Counted from the stretch's first letter, positions 39,043 to 48,162 are shown. The stretch is DNA of 64,000 bases from Microbacterium ureisolvens (GCF_019511645.1 NZ_JAEUAX010000012.1:41085-105084), one strand, 5' to 3'. The notes: generated by a model not told the origin, from the letters alone. Made by a program: numbers and translations.

Positions 39043-39726
39043 ATGACCGACGTCGCGGCGAGCTCCCCCACTGAAACCCTCGGCTACACCCTGTGGGCCG
39101 TCTTCCGCCGGGATTCCTCCGCGCCGGCCCCCGCCGGCGATCTGGCCGCCGCGGTCGCCGAGGTCGAGGCGTCCGGAGTCGTGGTCCGCGGGTTCTACGA
39201 CGTGTCGGGCCTGCGCGCCGACGCCGACCTCATGATCTGGCTCACCGGGGTCGGCATCGCCCCCGAGGTGCTGCAGTCCGCGCTCCGCACGCTGCGCCGC
39301 AGCGAGCCGCTCGCGAGCCTCGTTCCCGTCTGGAACGCGATGGGCGTGCACCGCGACGCCGAGTTCACCGCCAGCCACCTGCCCGCGTTCATGCGCGACA
39401 AGGACCCGGGGGCCTGGCTCACCGTCTACCCGTTCGTGCGCTCGTACGACTGGTACATCCTTCCCGACGACGAGCGACGCCAGATGCTCGCCGACCACGG
39501 CCGCAAGGGCGCCGCGCACCGCTCCGTGCTGAGCAACACCGTCGCAAGCTTCGCCCTCGGCGACTACGAGTGGATCCTTGCGCTCGAGGCTCCGGAGCTC
39601 GTCGAGCTCGTCGACCTCATGCGCGATCTGCGCCAGACCGAGGCCCGTCGCCACGTGCGCGAGGAGGTGCCGTTCTACACCGGCCGCCGCATCGGCCTCG
39701 ACGAGATCGCCGAGGTGCTGGCGTGA
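39043..39726 (+). CDS. chdC: Coproheme decarboxylase (HemQ/ChdC)
   Basis: A 227-residue chlorite-dismutase-fold enzyme that turns coproheme into protoheme b with H2O2, the last step of the Gram-positive pathway. YPFVRSYDWYILPDDERRQMLADHGRKG (residues about 127-154) holds the catalytic tyrosine of actinobacterial ChdC and the proximal histidine region (DHGRKG). Two repeated ferredoxin-like halves are visible. The ATG is 55 bp after cgoX and the stop overlaps hemC (GTGA). Confidence 0.95.
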   Translation: MTDVAASSPTETLGYTLWAVFRRDSSAPAPAGDLAAAVAEVEASGVVVRGFYDVSGLRADADLMIWLTGVGIAPEVLQSALRTLRRSEPLASLVPVWNAMGVHRDAEFTASHLPAFMRDKDPGAWLTVYPFVRSYDWYILPDDERRQMLADHGRKGAAHRSVLSNTVASFALGDYEWILALEAPELVELVDLMRDLRQTEARRHVREEVPFYTGRRIGLDEIAEVLA

Positions 39727-40640
39727 CCACCTTGCGGATCGGCACGCGTGGCAGCACGCTCGCGCTGACGCAGACCGGCATGGTCGCCGACGACCTGGCC
39801 GACGCGTACGGCGTCACGACCGAGCTCGTCACGATCACGACCGACGGAGACCGCTCGAACGAGCCGCTCTCACGCGCCGGCGGTACCGGGCTCTTCACCG
39901 GGGCGCTGCGCGACGCGCTGCTCGCCGGCGAGTGCGACGTCATCGTCCACTCGCTCAAGGATCTCCCCACGGCCCCGCACGACCAGCTGGTCGTCGCGGC
40001 CATCCCCGCGCGCGAGGACCCGCGCGACGCCCTCATCGCGCGCGACGGGCTCACGCTCGACGAGCTTCCCGCCGGAGCCCGCGTCGGCACCGGCTCCCCC
40101 CGCCGTATGGCGCAGCTGCGCGCCCGCCGCCCCGACCTCGAGGTCGTCGACATCCGCGGCAACGTCGACACACGCCTCGGCAAGGTGACGAGCGGGGAGC
40201 TGGATGCCGTCATCCTCGCCGCCGCCGGACTCACCCGCATCGGCCGCACCGACGTCGTGACCGAGTTCCTCGACCCCGACCGGTGGCCGACCGCCCCCGG
40301 GCAGGGCGCTCTCGCGGTCGAGGTGCGCCTGGGCGAAGAACGCCTCGTGGACCGGCTCGACCACACCGAGACCCGCGCCGCCGTCGAGGCAGAGCGCGAG
40401 GTGCTCGCCCTCCTCGAGGCCGGGTGCTCCGCCCCGGTCGGCGCGCGCGCCGTCGTCGACGCCGGCCTACTCCTGCTCTCGGCGAGCGTGTACAGCCTCG
40501 ACGGCACGACCATCCTCACGTCGTCGCACGCCACGGTGTGGCCCGCGGACGAGGGTGACCCGTCGCGCGAGGTCGCGGCATCCGTCGCCCGTGAACTGCT
40601 CGATGCCGGTGCCGCCGGCCTGACGGGAGAACGCCCGTGA
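39723..40640 (+). CDS. hemC: Hydroxymethylbilane synthase (porphobilinogen deaminase)
   Basis: A 305-residue enzyme that joins four porphobilinogens into hydroxymethylbilane. The N-terminus [48 protein letters not shown] and IRGNVDTRL are all conserved. The dipyrromethane cofactor is attached to Cys in [10 protein letters not shown] near residue 240. The GTG overlaps the chdC stop by 4 bp, and the stop overlaps hemB by 4 bp. No uroporphyrinogen-III synthase domain follows. Confidence 0.97.
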   Translation: MTTLRIGTRGSTLALTQTGMVADDLADAYGVTTELVTITTDGDRSNEPLSRAGGTGLFTGALRDALLAGECDVIVHSLKDLPTAPHDQLVVAAIPAREDPRDALIARDGLTLDELPAGARVGTGSPRRMAQLRARRPDLEVVDIRGNVDTRLGKVTSGELDAVILAAAGLTRIGRTDVVTEFLDPDRWPTAPGQGALAVEVRLGEERLVDRLDHTETRAAVEAEREVLALLEAGCSAPVGARAVVDAGLLLLSASVYSLDGTTILTSSHATVWPADEGDPSREVAASVARELLDAGAAGLTGERP

Positions 40641-41614
40641 CTTACACCCCGGCCGACCGCCCGCGCCGCCTGCGCGCGACCCCCGCCATGCGGCGACTCG
40701 TCGCCGAGACGCGGCTGCATCCGGCAGAGCTCATCCTGCCGCTGTTCGTCCGTGAGGGCGCGAGCGAGCCCGTTCCGATCTCGTCCATGCCGGGTGTCGT
40801 CCAGCACTCGACCGAGAGTCTGAAGAAGGCGGTGACGGATGCCGCAACCGCCGGCATCGGCGGCATCATGCTGTTCGGCGTGCCTGAGCACAAGGACGCC
40901 ACCGGCTCCGGCGCGACCGACCCCGACGGCATCCTCAACGTGGCCACCCGGATCGCGGTGGCCGAGGCCGGCGACGCGCTCGTCGTGCAGACCGACCTGT
41001 GCCTCGACGAGTTCACCGATCACGGCCACTGCGGCGTGCTCGACGCGAAGGGCTACGTCGACAACGACGCGACTCTCGAGCGCTACCGCGACATGGGCGT
41101 GGCGCAGGCCGAAGCGGGATCGCAGCTGCTGGGCCTGTCGGGCATGATGGACGGCCAGGTCGCCGCGGTGCGCGATGCCCTCGACGACTCCGGATACGGC
41201 AACACCCCGATCCTGGCCTATGCGGCGAAGTACGCCTCGGCCTTCTACGGCCCGTTCCGCGAGGCCGTGCAGTCGTCGCTCGAGGGCGACCGCCGCACGT
41301 ACCAGCAAGACCCGGCCAACCGACGCGAGGGCGCGCGCGAGCTCGATCTCGACATCGCCGAGGGTGCCGACATCGTGATGGTTAAGCCGGCGATGAGCTA
41401 CCTCGACGTGCTCGCGGATGCCGCGGCGACGAGCCCCGTCCCCGTGTGGGCCTATCAGGTGTCGGGCGAGTACGCGATGATCGAGGCGGCCGCCGCTCAC
41501 GGGTGGATCGACCGCCGCCGCGCGATCGAGGAGTCGGTGATCGGCATCCGCCGGGCCGGTGCCGACGCCGTGCTGACCTACTGGGCCCTGGAGCTTGCGG
41601 AGTGGATCCGATGA
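40637..41614 (+). CDS. hemB: Delta-aminolevulinic acid dehydratase (porphobilinogen synthase)
   Basis: A 325-residue enzyme that condenses two 5-aminolevulinates. The two Schiff-base lysines are in [15 protein letters not shown] and [11 protein letters not shown]. The metal loop reads [16 protein letters not shown]: the first and third zinc-site cysteines are kept but the middle one is Asp, a hybrid of the zinc (CxC...C) and magnesium (AxD...D) types. I believe similar loops occur in other actinobacterial HemB proteins. GTG start overlaps hemC, and the stop overlaps hemL (ATGA). Confidence 0.97.
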   Translation: MTYTPADRPRRLRATPAMRRLVAETRLHPAELILPLFVREGASEPVPISSMPGVVQHSTESLKKAVTDAATAGIGGIMLFGVPEHKDATGSGATDPDGILNVATRIAVAEAGDALVVQTDLCLDEFTDHGHCGVLDAKGYVDNDATLERYRDMGVAQAEAGSQLLGLSGMMDGQVAAVRDALDDSGYGNTPILAYAAKYASAFYGPFREAVQSSLEGDRRTYQQDPANRREGARELDLDIAEGADIVMVKPAMSYLDVLADAAATSPVPVWAYQVSGEYAMIEAAAAHGWIDRRRAIEESVIGIRRAGADAVLTYWALELAEWIR

Positions 41615-42927
41615 CGACGAACGCACAGGAATTCGCCCGCGCGCGGGAGGCCATGCCGGGCGGGGTGAACTCGCCGGTGCGTGCCTTCGGCTCGGTGCAC
41701 GAGACACCGCGCTTCTTCGTGGCGGCCGCCGGCGCGTACGTCACCGACGTGGAGGGGCGCGAGTACGTCGACCTCGTCGGATCGTGGGGTCCTGCCATCC
41801 TCGGGCACGCCCACCCCGCCGTCGTGGAGGCGGTTCAGGATGCCGCGGCCCACGGTCTCGGCTTCGGCGCGTCGACGCCGGGCGAGACGGAGCTGGCCGA
41901 GCTGATCGCCGCCCGCGTCTCGCGAGACGGCGAGGCAAAGCCGGTGGAGCGGGTGCGCCTCGTCTCCACGGGCACCGAGGCAACGATGACGGCGATCCGC
42001 CTCGCGCGCGGCGCGACCGGGCGCGACCTCATCGTGAAGTTCGCCGGCCACTACCACGGGCACTCCGACGGCCTGCTGGCCGAGGCGGGCTCGGGCGTCG
42101 CCACGCTCGCGATGCCGGGTTCGGCGGGTGTTCCCGCCCCCATCGCGGCGCAGACGCTCGTCATCCCCTACAACGACCTCGACGCCGTGCGCGAGGTGTT
42201 CGCGGCGCGCGGCGACGACATCGCCGCCGTGATCGTCGAGGCGGCGCCCGCAAACATGGGCATCGTGCCGCCGGCGCAAGGCTTCAATGCGGCCCTCGCC
42301 GACATCGCGCACGAGCACGGAGCGCTGCTCATCCTCGACGAGGTGCTGACGGGCTTCCGGGTCGGTCCCGCCGGCTGGTACGGCATCGACCCGGTGCCGT
42401 TCTCGCCCGACCTCATCACGTTCGGCAAGGTCGTGGGCGGCGGGCTTCCGCTGGCCGCGATCGGTGGCCCTGCGGCGCTCATGGAGCTGCTCGCCCCACT
42501 CGGCCCGGTCTACCAGGCCGGCACGTTGAGCGGGAACCCGCTCGCCGTCGCCGCGGGTCGCGCGACCCTCGATCACCTCGACGCCGCCGCCTATGCGCGC
42601 ATCGACGGCGCGGCCGCGACGATCGCGGAGGCCGCAGCATCCGCCCTCTCCGAAGCCGGCGTCACGCACGTCGTGCAGCGCTCGGGCAACCTGTTCTCGA
42701 TCCAGTTCGCGGCCGAGCCGCCGACGGACTACGAGACGGTGAAGGCGCAGGAGGCCTTCCGCTACCCGCCGTTCTTCCGCGCGATGCTCGCCCAGGGTGT
42801 CTCGCTGCCGCCGTCGGTGTTCGAGGCGTGGTTCGTCTCCGCCGCGCACGACGACGGCGCGGTCGCGCGCATCGTCGAGGCGCTTCCCGCCGCCGCCCGT
42901 GCGGCAGCGGAGGCGGAGCCGGACTGA
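41611..42927 (+). CDS. hemL: Glutamate-1-semialdehyde 2,1-aminomutase
   Basis: A 438-residue PLP enzyme that converts glutamate-1-semialdehyde to 5-aminolevulinate. [13 protein letters not shown] at the N-terminus is diagnostic. [44 protein letters not shown] and the PLP lysine in [14 protein letters not shown] near residue 273 are intact. Last gene of the hemE-cgoX-chdC-hemC-hemB-hemL chain, coupled to hemB by a 4-bp overlap. With hemA across the divergent promoter, both steps to 5-aminolevulinate sit at this locus. Confidence 0.97.
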   Translation: MTTNAQEFARAREAMPGGVNSPVRAFGSVHETPRFFVAAAGAYVTDVEGREYVDLVGSWGPAILGHAHPAVVEAVQDAAAHGLGFGASTPGETELAELIAARVSRDGEAKPVERVRLVSTGTEATMTAIRLARGATGRDLIVKFAGHYHGHSDGLLAEAGSGVATLAMPGSAGVPAPIAAQTLVIPYNDLDAVREVFAARGDDIAAVIVEAAPANMGIVPPAQGFNAALADIAHEHGALLILDEVLTGFRVGPAGWYGIDPVPFSPDLITFGKVVGGGLPLAAIGGPAALMELLAPLGPVYQAGTLSGNPLAVAAGRATLDHLDAAAYARIDGAAATIAEAAASALSEAGVTHVVQRSGNLFSIQFAAEPPTDYETVKAQEAFRYPPFFRAMLAQGVSLPPSVFEAWFVSAAHDDGAVARIVEALPAAARAAAEAEPD

Positions 42928-43082
42928 CGGAGGTCCACCGGCCGCCCGGCCGGCGGGCTCGGCTAGGCGGAATGCGCCCCAGCTCGGTGCTCGATCACAG
43001 CAAAACCGTGCGGGCCTGCGCCGCACCCGCCGCGACGTAGCCGTCCAAGCGGCGTCCAGCACAACGACGCAGGACCGCTGGC

Positions 43083-43796
43083 TTACCGGTACTCGCCCAA
43101 CTGCGGGTACATCTGCTCGATGGGGACGGCAAGCCCTGCCTTCGCGCGGGCGCTGACTCCGTCAACCAGAACTTCGAAGGTGCCGTCGTCGAGTGCGTTG
43201 TAGGCGGCGGTGACGACCTCGGCGGGGTCGGTCTTGGGGCCAGATACTCCAGCAGCCATCGGGGTATCGACCCAGCCGACGTGCACGCCGACGACGTGAA
43301 CGCCGCGGGGAGCGAGGTCCAGGCGAAGGGAGTTCGTGGCCGACCAGAACGCGGCCTTGGTGGCCGAGTAGCTGCCGGCCCCGGCGTGCCAGCTCAGCGC
43401 GGAGTGCATGTCGATGACCGCGGCGCCCGTCGACGAGGTGGCGAGGGTGTCGGCGAAGGCTCGGATCATTCGCACCTGGCCGAAGAAGTTCGTCTCGAAC
43501 ACCTGATGCAGCTCTTCATCGGTCGCGACCAAGAGCCCCGAGTGCTGCGGCGATGCGCCCGCGTTGTTCACCAGCACCGTCGTGTCGGACGCAGCGCGTG
43601 CGATCGCATCGACCGAGGCCGGATCGGTGATGTCGAGCGCTAGCGGCACTATCCGCGAGTCGTCCCACGCGCGAGGTGTGCGCGCCGTGGCATACACCTT
43701 GGCCGCGCCTCGCTTGAGCGCCTGGGACACGAACTCCGTCCCGAGCCCGCCGTTCGCTCCGGTGACGAGGACCACCGCTCCCGCGAGAATACCCAT
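43083..43796 (-). CDS. Short-chain dehydrogenase/reductase
   Basis: A 237-residue classical SDR. The cofactor turn is VLVTGANGGLG near residue 10, NNAG near residue 78, a catalytic Ser in DMHSALSW, and YSATK as the active-site Tyr-x-x-x-Lys. ATG 43796 is preferred to GTG 43814 because AAGGAG lies upstream of it. It is divergent from a TetR gene with an operator-like palindrome between, so it is probably the repressor's target. Substrate unknown. Confidence 0.88.
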   Translation of the reverse strand: MGILAGAVVLVTGANGGLGTEFVSQALKRGAAKVYATARTPRAWDDSRIVPLALDITDPASVDAIARAASDTTVLVNNAGASPQHSGLLVATDEELHQVFETNFFGQVRMIRAFADTLATSSTGAAVIDMHSALSWHAGAGSYSATKAAFWSATNSLRLDLAPRGVHVVGVHVGWVDTPMAAGVSGPKTDPAEVVTAAYNALDDGTFEVLVDGVSARAKAGLAVPIEQMYPQLGEYR

Positions 43797-43844
43797 CGCT
43801 TGCTTCTCCTTCACTGCGCCGATCTCACCGGCACTCTTGATTAA

Positions 43845-43858
43845 ATTATGATCGTAAT
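43845..43858. promoter_or_regulatory. Operator-like palindrome between SDR and TetR genes
   Basis: ATTATGATCGTAAT is a 14-bp palindrome with one mismatched pair, in the only markedly AT-rich stretch of this divergent gap (43836-43866). It is a good candidate for the TetR binding site. Confidence 0.55.
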
Positions 43859-43891
43859 ACTATTACTGGACGGACGAGGAGGTGACGACGC

Positions 43892-44506
43892 ATGGCTCGG
43901 TATCCGGCAAACCACAAGACGCAGACCCGTGAACGGATTCTCCAGACGGCGGGTCGGCGGTTCCGCCGCGACGGGCTGGACGGCGCAGGGGTGGCGTCGC
44001 TGATGAGCGATGCGGGCCTGACGAACGGCGCGTTCTACGCTCATTTCGACTCGAAGGAGGACCTCGTCGGCGAGGTCGTCGCCGAGCAGGTGCTGCGGCA
44101 GGCGCAGGTGTTCGAAGACGCCGCCGCGCTGCCCGACGGCCTGGAGCGGGTGATCGACGGGTATCTCTCCGACCGACACCGCGACGATCTGGCCGGTGGC
44201 TGCGTGTCGGCAGCGCTGCTCAGCGACATAGCCCGCTCGGCCCCCGGAGTGCGAAGCCGCTACACGGGTGCCGCCCGCCGGATGATCGACGCGTTCCGCT
44301 GTCTCGCCGGACTCCCCACGACGGCTCAGGACGCGGTCGTCCTCAGCCGGCTCGCACTGCTGATCGGCAGCCTGCAGCTTGCGCGAGCAATCGACGATCC
44401 GGTGCTGCGCGAGTCCCTCCTCGCCGAGAGCAGACGCAGCGTGCGGCTCCTGATCGACTCGGATCGATCCAGGGGAGACCCCACTCGACGAGAAGAGCAC
44501 TCATGA
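43892..44506 (+). CDS. TetR-family regulator
   Basis: A 204-residue repressor. The N-terminal helix-turn-helix spans QTRERILQTAGRRFRRDGLDGAGVASLMSDAGLTNGAFYAHFDSKEDLV, where GLTNGAFYAHF is the recognition region. The C-terminal ligand domain resembles the TetR group with GGCVSAALLSDIARS. GAGGAGGTGACGACG gives a strong ribosome binding site. It is divergent from the SDR gene, which it probably represses in the absence of an unknown small molecule. Confidence 0.9.
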   Translation: MARYPANHKTQTRERILQTAGRRFRRDGLDGAGVASLMSDAGLTNGAFYAHFDSKEDLVGEVVAEQVLRQAQVFEDAAALPDGLERVIDGYLSDRHRDDLAGGCVSAALLSDIARSAPGVRSRYTGAARRMIDAFRCLAGLPTTAQDAVVLSRLALLIGSLQLARAIDDPVLRESLLAESRRSVRLLIDSDRSRGDPTRREEHS

Positions 44507-44563
44507 CCACGCAGAGCAGACGATACGGTGCCCGCGCCCGCATCGGCGGGGACCAGCTCGCAA

Positions 44564-44601
44564 GAGAAGAACCCCGGTCGTAGCCGACCGGGGTTCTTCT
44601 C
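44564..44601 (-). terminator. 17-bp perfect hairpin beyond the tRNA-Ala gene
   Basis: Arms 44564-44580 and 44585-44601 pair perfectly over 17 bp with a 4-nt loop. The minus-strand 3' arm ends in TTCTTCTC, then TTG. It begins 7 nt after the tRNA 3' end and lies 57 bp after the tetR stop, so it can end transcription from both sides. Confidence 0.85.
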
Positions 44602-44608
44602 GTCTGGG

Positions 44609-44681
44609 TGGACCTGAGGGGAATCGAACCCCTGACCTCCTCGATGCGAACGAGGCGCGCTACCAACTGCGCTACAGGCCC
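44609..44681 (-). tRNA. tRNA-Ala (anticodon CGC)
   Basis: A 73-nt cloverleaf. The acceptor stem GGGCCTG pairs with CAGGTCC and contains the G3-U70 pair that identifies alanine tRNA. The anticodon arm is CCTCG-TTCGCAT-CGAGG, giving CGC, which reads GCG codons. The T arm has GGTTCGATTCC. CCA is not encoded; ACCC follows. GCG is a main alanine codon in the neighbouring genes. Confidence 0.95.
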
Positions 44682-44747
44682 TTGAACCTCGAAAACACTA
44701 TCACGGTTGGACAGGCGCTCCGAATCGGCGCAGGCCCCGCGAGAGGC

Positions 44748-45773
44748 CTACTCGCCTGCCGCGCGGCGGGTCAGCAACTGCCTCACGTGCGCCTCGATCT
44801 CGGCGTCGTCGACGTACCCCATGCGGGCGTACTCCGACTCGGCAGCGGCCGCGCGTGCGGTGCGCGCGACGTCGATCGAGGGCGGCTGCTGCGCGGCGGC
44901 GCGGGCCGCCATCGCCTCTTCGAGGGCGGCCTGCCGCAACGCCGCACGGGCGGCCTCGCCATCCAGCACCGCGGCCGCACGCGAGCCCGCCGACGCCGTG
45001 AGCGGGCGGGGAAGGTCGCGCGGCGCCCATTCGCGCTGCTCGCGCTCGAGGGCGACGTCCTGCACCTCCCCGATGCGGCGGGGCGCGGCATCCGTCGTCC
45101 GCGTTGCGGCACGCGCGGCGACGCGTGAGAGACGGCGAAGCACGAGAACGGATGCTGCGACCAGGCCGACACCCGCCCACATCAGAGTCTGCGCACCGGA
45201 GGTGATCGTCTCGTATACGCCCCAGGCTGCGAGACCGAGCCCGATGACGCCTGCGAAGGTCGCGGCGAGCCGGAACCGGCGCCGGGCGCGCGCACGGCGC
45301 GCGGCGGGGAGAGAACGGACCGCGGCGAGATCGGAGCGGGCGGCCGCGGCGGCCGCGGCCCGCTCGGCACGGGCGCGCTCCAGGTCGACGCGTGCGGCAG
45401 CCTCGGCGGCGACGCGGTCGGTGCGCGCACGCTCCACGCCGATGCGGGCGGCGGCCTCGGCCGCCTCACGCTCGGCCCGGGCGATCTCGAGATCGACGCG
45501 CGCGCCCTCGAGCGCCGCCTGCTCGCGCTCGGCGAGGGCGCGCTTCGCGAGCTTCTGCTGGGCCGCCGCGGTGCGGGCGTTGAGCTCGAGGCGCACCTCT
45601 TCGGGCGTCTCGCTCGTCTCCGCGAGCACTCGGAGGGCCTGATTGAGGCGGACGGCGTTGCGCTCGGCCGCGTCGAACTGACGACGGCTGTGCCAGGAGG
45701 GCAGCAGGTACACCAGCCACAAGGCCACGGCGACGAGAACGATGACTCCCCCACCCCACACCTGCCCGCCCAT
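44748..45773 (-). CDS. Membrane protein with alanine-rich coiled-coil repeats
   Basis: A 341-residue protein. One transmembrane helix lies near the N-terminus (GGVIVLVAVALWLVYLLPSW), followed by a long charged helix. Within it, an 18-residue unit of the type ARVDLERARAERAAAEAA is repeated about 3.5 times (residues about 90-155). Two further membrane helices (LAATFAGVIGLGLAAWGVY and TLMWAGVGLVAASVLVL) precede a basic/Ala-rich tail. Start ATG 45773 lies 7 nt after TACCGT. I do not recognise the family. The helix is probably a cytoplasmic coiled coil tethered to the membrane. Confidence 0.75.
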   Translation of the reverse strand: MGGQVWGGGVIVLVAVALWLVYLLPSWHSRRQFDAAERNAVRLNQALRVLAETSETPEEVRLELNARTAAAQQKLAKRALAEREQAALEGARVDLEIARAEREAAEAAARIGVERARTDRVAAEAAARVDLERARAERAAAAAAARSDLAAVRSLPAARRARARRRFRLAATFAGVIGLGLAAWGVYETITSGAQTLMWAGVGLVAASVLVLRRLSRVAARAATRTTDAAPRRIGEVQDVALEREQREWAPRDLPRPLTASAGSRAAAVLDGEAARAALRQAALEEAMAARAAAQQPPSIDVARTARAAAAESEYARMGYVDDAEIEAHVRQLLTRRAAGE

Positions 45774-45780
45774 GGTCACC

Positions 45781-45786
45781 ACGGTA
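45781..45786 (-). promoter_or_regulatory. -10 box TACCGT, leaderless coiled-coil gene
   Basis: On the minus strand TACCGT stands 7 nt before ATG 45773, without a ribosome binding site. Confidence 0.5.
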
Positions 45787-45910
45787 GGCGACCGGACGGC
45801 GGTGTCCCCCGTATCCGTCCGCGTGTCACGCAAGACGGATTTCGGGCGTGGCCAGGCACGGCTATGCACGGCCGCCCGTCGGCGGGAGTGGGATTCGGCA
45901 ACCGGACGCC

Positions 45911-46540
45911 CTACGCGTGCAGCCGGTCCGCGGGGGGAACCGTCGCCGCGTCCTGCGGGACACGACCCGAGATCCAGCGCTGCAGCACACCCTCGGGCAC
46001 GTCCTCACGGACGAGGGCGAACGCGTAGTGGTCACGCCAGTCGCCATCGATGTGGATGAAGCGGCGGCGCAGCCCCTCGTAGCGGAAGCCGAGCTTCTCG
46101 ACGACGCGCAGGCTCGCACGGTTCTCCGGACGGATGCAGATCTCCATGCGATGCAGGCGCAGCTCCGAGAAGCAGATGTCGGTCGCGAGCGCGACCGCCG
46201 TCGGCGTGATGCCGCGGCCCGCGAAGCGCTCGCTCACCCAGTACCCGATCGTGGCGGAGGCCAACGAGCCGCGAGCGATCCCCCACACGTTCAGCTGGCC
46301 GGCGATCTCGCCGTCGGACTCCATCACGAAGGGCACCCCGACGCCGTCACGGTACTGCTGCAGAAGCCGGCGGACGCCGACGCGCATGTCGAACGACACG
46401 GGACCGTCGGGGCTCGTCGCCTCCCACGGTCGCAGCCAGCCCCGGTTGGAGAGCAGCTCGTTCTGCAGCACGCGCGCGTCGCGCTGGCGGACGAGCCGGA
46501 TCGCCACCGAGCCGTGCCTGCGGGGAGTCGACAGATCCAC
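45911..46540 (-). CDS. GNAT-family N-acetyltransferase (RimJ/RimL-like)
   Basis: A 209-residue acetyltransferase. The acetyl-CoA pyrophosphate loop is ERFAGRGITPTA near residue 107. The preceding strand ATIGYWVSERF and the following MEICIRPENRASLRVVEKLGFRYEGLRRRFIHIDGDWRDHYAFAL match the RimJ subgroup that acetylates protein or small-molecule amines. GTG 46540 is the likely start, 23 bp downstream of galU on the same strand, so it is probably co-transcribed. The substrate is unknown. Confidence 0.88.
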   Translation of the reverse strand: MDLSTPRRHGSVAIRLVRQRDARVLQNELLSNRGWLRPWEATSPDGPVSFDMRVGVRRLLQQYRDGVGVPFVMESDGEIAGQLNVWGIARGSLASATIGYWVSERFAGRGITPTAVALATDICFSELRLHRMEICIRPENRASLRVVEKLGFRYEGLRRRFIHIDGDWRDHYAFALVREDVPEGVLQRWISGRVPQDAATVPPADRLHA

Positions 46541-46563
46541 GAGACCCCCTCGAACGGGCGGCG

Positions 46564-47451
46564 TCAGAGGTTCGCCGCGAAATCCTTGAACCAGGGACGC
46601 AGCGCGGGACCGAGATCTTCGCGATCGGCCGCCAGCTGCACGATGGCCTTGATGTAGTCCACCCTATCTCCGGTGTCGTAGCGACGGCCACGGAAAACGA
46701 CGCCGTAGACACCCGGGCCGTCGGGGTTCGCCGCGAGCTCCTGAAGGGCGTCCGTGAGCTGGATCTCGCCGCCCTTGCCGGGCTCGGTGCGCTCGAGGAT
46801 CCCGAAGACGTCGGGCGAGAGCACGTATCGGCCGATCACGGCGTAGTTCGACGGCGCGTCCTCCTTGGCCGGCTTCTCGACCAGGCCGGTGACCTTGACG
46901 ACGCCATCGATCTCGGTCGTCTCGACCGCCGCCGCACCGTACAGGTGGATCGAATCCTCCGGCACCTCGAGCAGGGCGACGATGGCGGCGCCGGTGCGCT
47001 CGTACTGCTCGAGCATGGTCGTGAGCAGCGGGTCGCGCTCGTCGATGAGGTCGTCGCCGAGCAGGACGGCGAACGGGTGGTCGCCCACGTGAGCCTTGGC
47101 GCGGAGCACCGCGTGGCCGAGGCCGCGGGGCTCGCCCTGGCGGACGAAGTGGATGTCGGCGAGGTCGCTCGACCGCTGCACCTTCTCGAGCTTCTCCTGG
47201 TCGCCCTTCTTGGCCAGGTTGCTCTCGAGCTCGGGCACCGAGTCGAAGTGGTTCGAGAGGTTGTTCTTGTTGCGCCCGATGATGATGAGGACATCATCGA
47301 TGCCCGCCTGCGTGGCCTCCTCGACCACGTACTGGATGGCGGGCTTGTCGACGACGGGGAGCATCTCCTTCGGCATCGCCTTCGTCGCAGGGAGGAATCG
47401 AGTGCCGAGTCCGGCAGCAGGGATCACGGCCTTGAAGGGCTTGTGCGTCAT
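46564..47451 (-). CDS. galU: UTP-glucose-1-phosphate uridylyltransferase
   Basis: A 295-residue nucleotidyltransferase that makes UDP-glucose for cell-envelope glycans. It opens with AVIPAAGLGTRFLPATKAMPKEMLPVVDKPAIQYVVEEA, the diagnostic GalU start with the nucleotide loop. FVRQGEPRGLGHAV, LLGDDLID, GLVEKP and GGEIQLTDAL follow in order. ATG 47451 lies 7 nt after TAGAGT and lacks a Shine-Dalgarno, so a leaderless message is likely. It is divergent from the 5-FTHF cyclo-ligase gene. Confidence 0.97.
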   Translation of the reverse strand: MTHKPFKAVIPAAGLGTRFLPATKAMPKEMLPVVDKPAIQYVVEEATQAGIDDVLIIIGRNKNNLSNHFDSVPELESNLAKKGDQEKLEKVQRSSDLADIHFVRQGEPRGLGHAVLRAKAHVGDHPFAVLLGDDLIDERDPLLTTMLEQYERTGAAIVALLEVPEDSIHLYGAAAVETTEIDGVVKVTGLVEKPAKEDAPSNYAVIGRYVLSPDVFGILERTEPGKGGEIQLTDALQELAANPDGPGVYGVVFRGRRYDTGDRVDYIKAIVQLAADREDLGPALRPWFKDFAANL

Positions 47452-47458
47452 GAAAGCC

Positions 47459-47464
47459 ACTCTA
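47459..47464 (-). promoter_or_regulatory. -10 box TAGAGT, leaderless galU
   Basis: TAGAGT on the minus strand lies 7 nt before the galU ATG. Confidence 0.55.
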
Positions 47465-47531
47465 GCCAGGGCTGGAGCACGCTCATGCGTCACGCAGGTT
47501 ACCGTTCGACGCCGGCTGAGGCTCCACGACT

Positions 47532-47537
47532 TACAAT
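47532..47537 (+). promoter_or_regulatory. -10 box TACAAT, leaderless 5-FTHF cyclo-ligase gene
   Basis: TACAAT, one base from consensus, lies 7 nt before ATG 47545, without a Shine-Dalgarno. Confidence 0.65.
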
Positions 47538-47544
47538 CGACACC

Positions 47545-48141
47545 ATGTCCGACGCCATCGCCGATGCGAAGCGCGCCCTGCGCGCCGAGCTCCGCGAACG
47601 CCGCCAGTGCCTTTCGCCGCAGGCCCGCGAGACCGCCGAGGCGGGCATCCATGCGCAGCTCGACGCCCTCGTCGCTGAGCACGGTGCCCGCTCGATCTCG
47701 TGCTTCCTGTCGACCACGTCCGAGCCCGGCACGCGCTCCTTCGTGGCGGATGCCGTGGCCCGCGGCATCCGTGTCCTCCTTCCTGTCACGCGAGCCGATG
47801 GCCTGCTCGACTGGGCGGTCGCCACGCCCGAGGGCGACATCGCGGAGGGCATGTACGGACTGCCCGAGCCCGTCGGGGAATTGCTCGGGCCGATCGCGGT
47901 CAACGACGTCGACCTCCTCGTCATCCCCGCCGCCTCGGTCGACCGCACCGGGATGCGCCTCGGCTGGGGACGCGGGTTCTACGACAAGACCCTCGGGTCG
48001 ATGGAGCGGTGCCCTCCCGTCTATGCGGTGGTCTTCGACTCGGAGTTCGTGGACGAGCTGCCGAGCGACGAACTCGACCAGCCCGTCACCGGCGTCGTCA
48101 CGCCCACGCGTACCATCACCCTCGCGCCCACGCGGCGCTGA
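47545..48141 (+). CDS. 5-formyltetrahydrofolate cyclo-ligase
   Basis: A 198-residue ATP-dependent enzyme that returns 5-formyl-THF to 5,10-methenyl-THF. The N-terminal basic helix (DAKRALRAELRERRQCLS) and the ATP/substrate motif RLGWGRGFYDKTL near residue 139 are characteristic; PAASVDRTGMRLGWGRGFYD is the signature region. ATG 47545 is chosen because TACAAT lies 7 nt upstream. It is followed 21 bp later by the FmdB gene and then mscL, probably one unit. Confidence 0.93.
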   Translation: MSDAIADAKRALRAELRERRQCLSPQARETAEAGIHAQLDALVAEHGARSISCFLSTTSEPGTRSFVADAVARGIRVLLPVTRADGLLDWAVATPEGDIAEGMYGLPEPVGELLGPIAVNDVDLLVIPAASVDRTGMRLGWGRGFYDKTLGSMERCPPVYAVVFDSEFVDELPSDELDQPVTGVVTPTRTITLAPTRR

Positions 48142-48162
48142 CAGTCCGAAACCGAGAGAACC

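Noticed and set aside
42944..42958. GCCCG-GCCGG-CGGGC as the terminator of the heme operon
   Set aside because: The stem is only 5 bp in a region where such matches are expected by chance.
45300..45500. Repetitive DNA as a CRISPR array
   Set aside because: The repeats are degenerate, contiguous, in frame and encode a coiled coil; there are no spacers.
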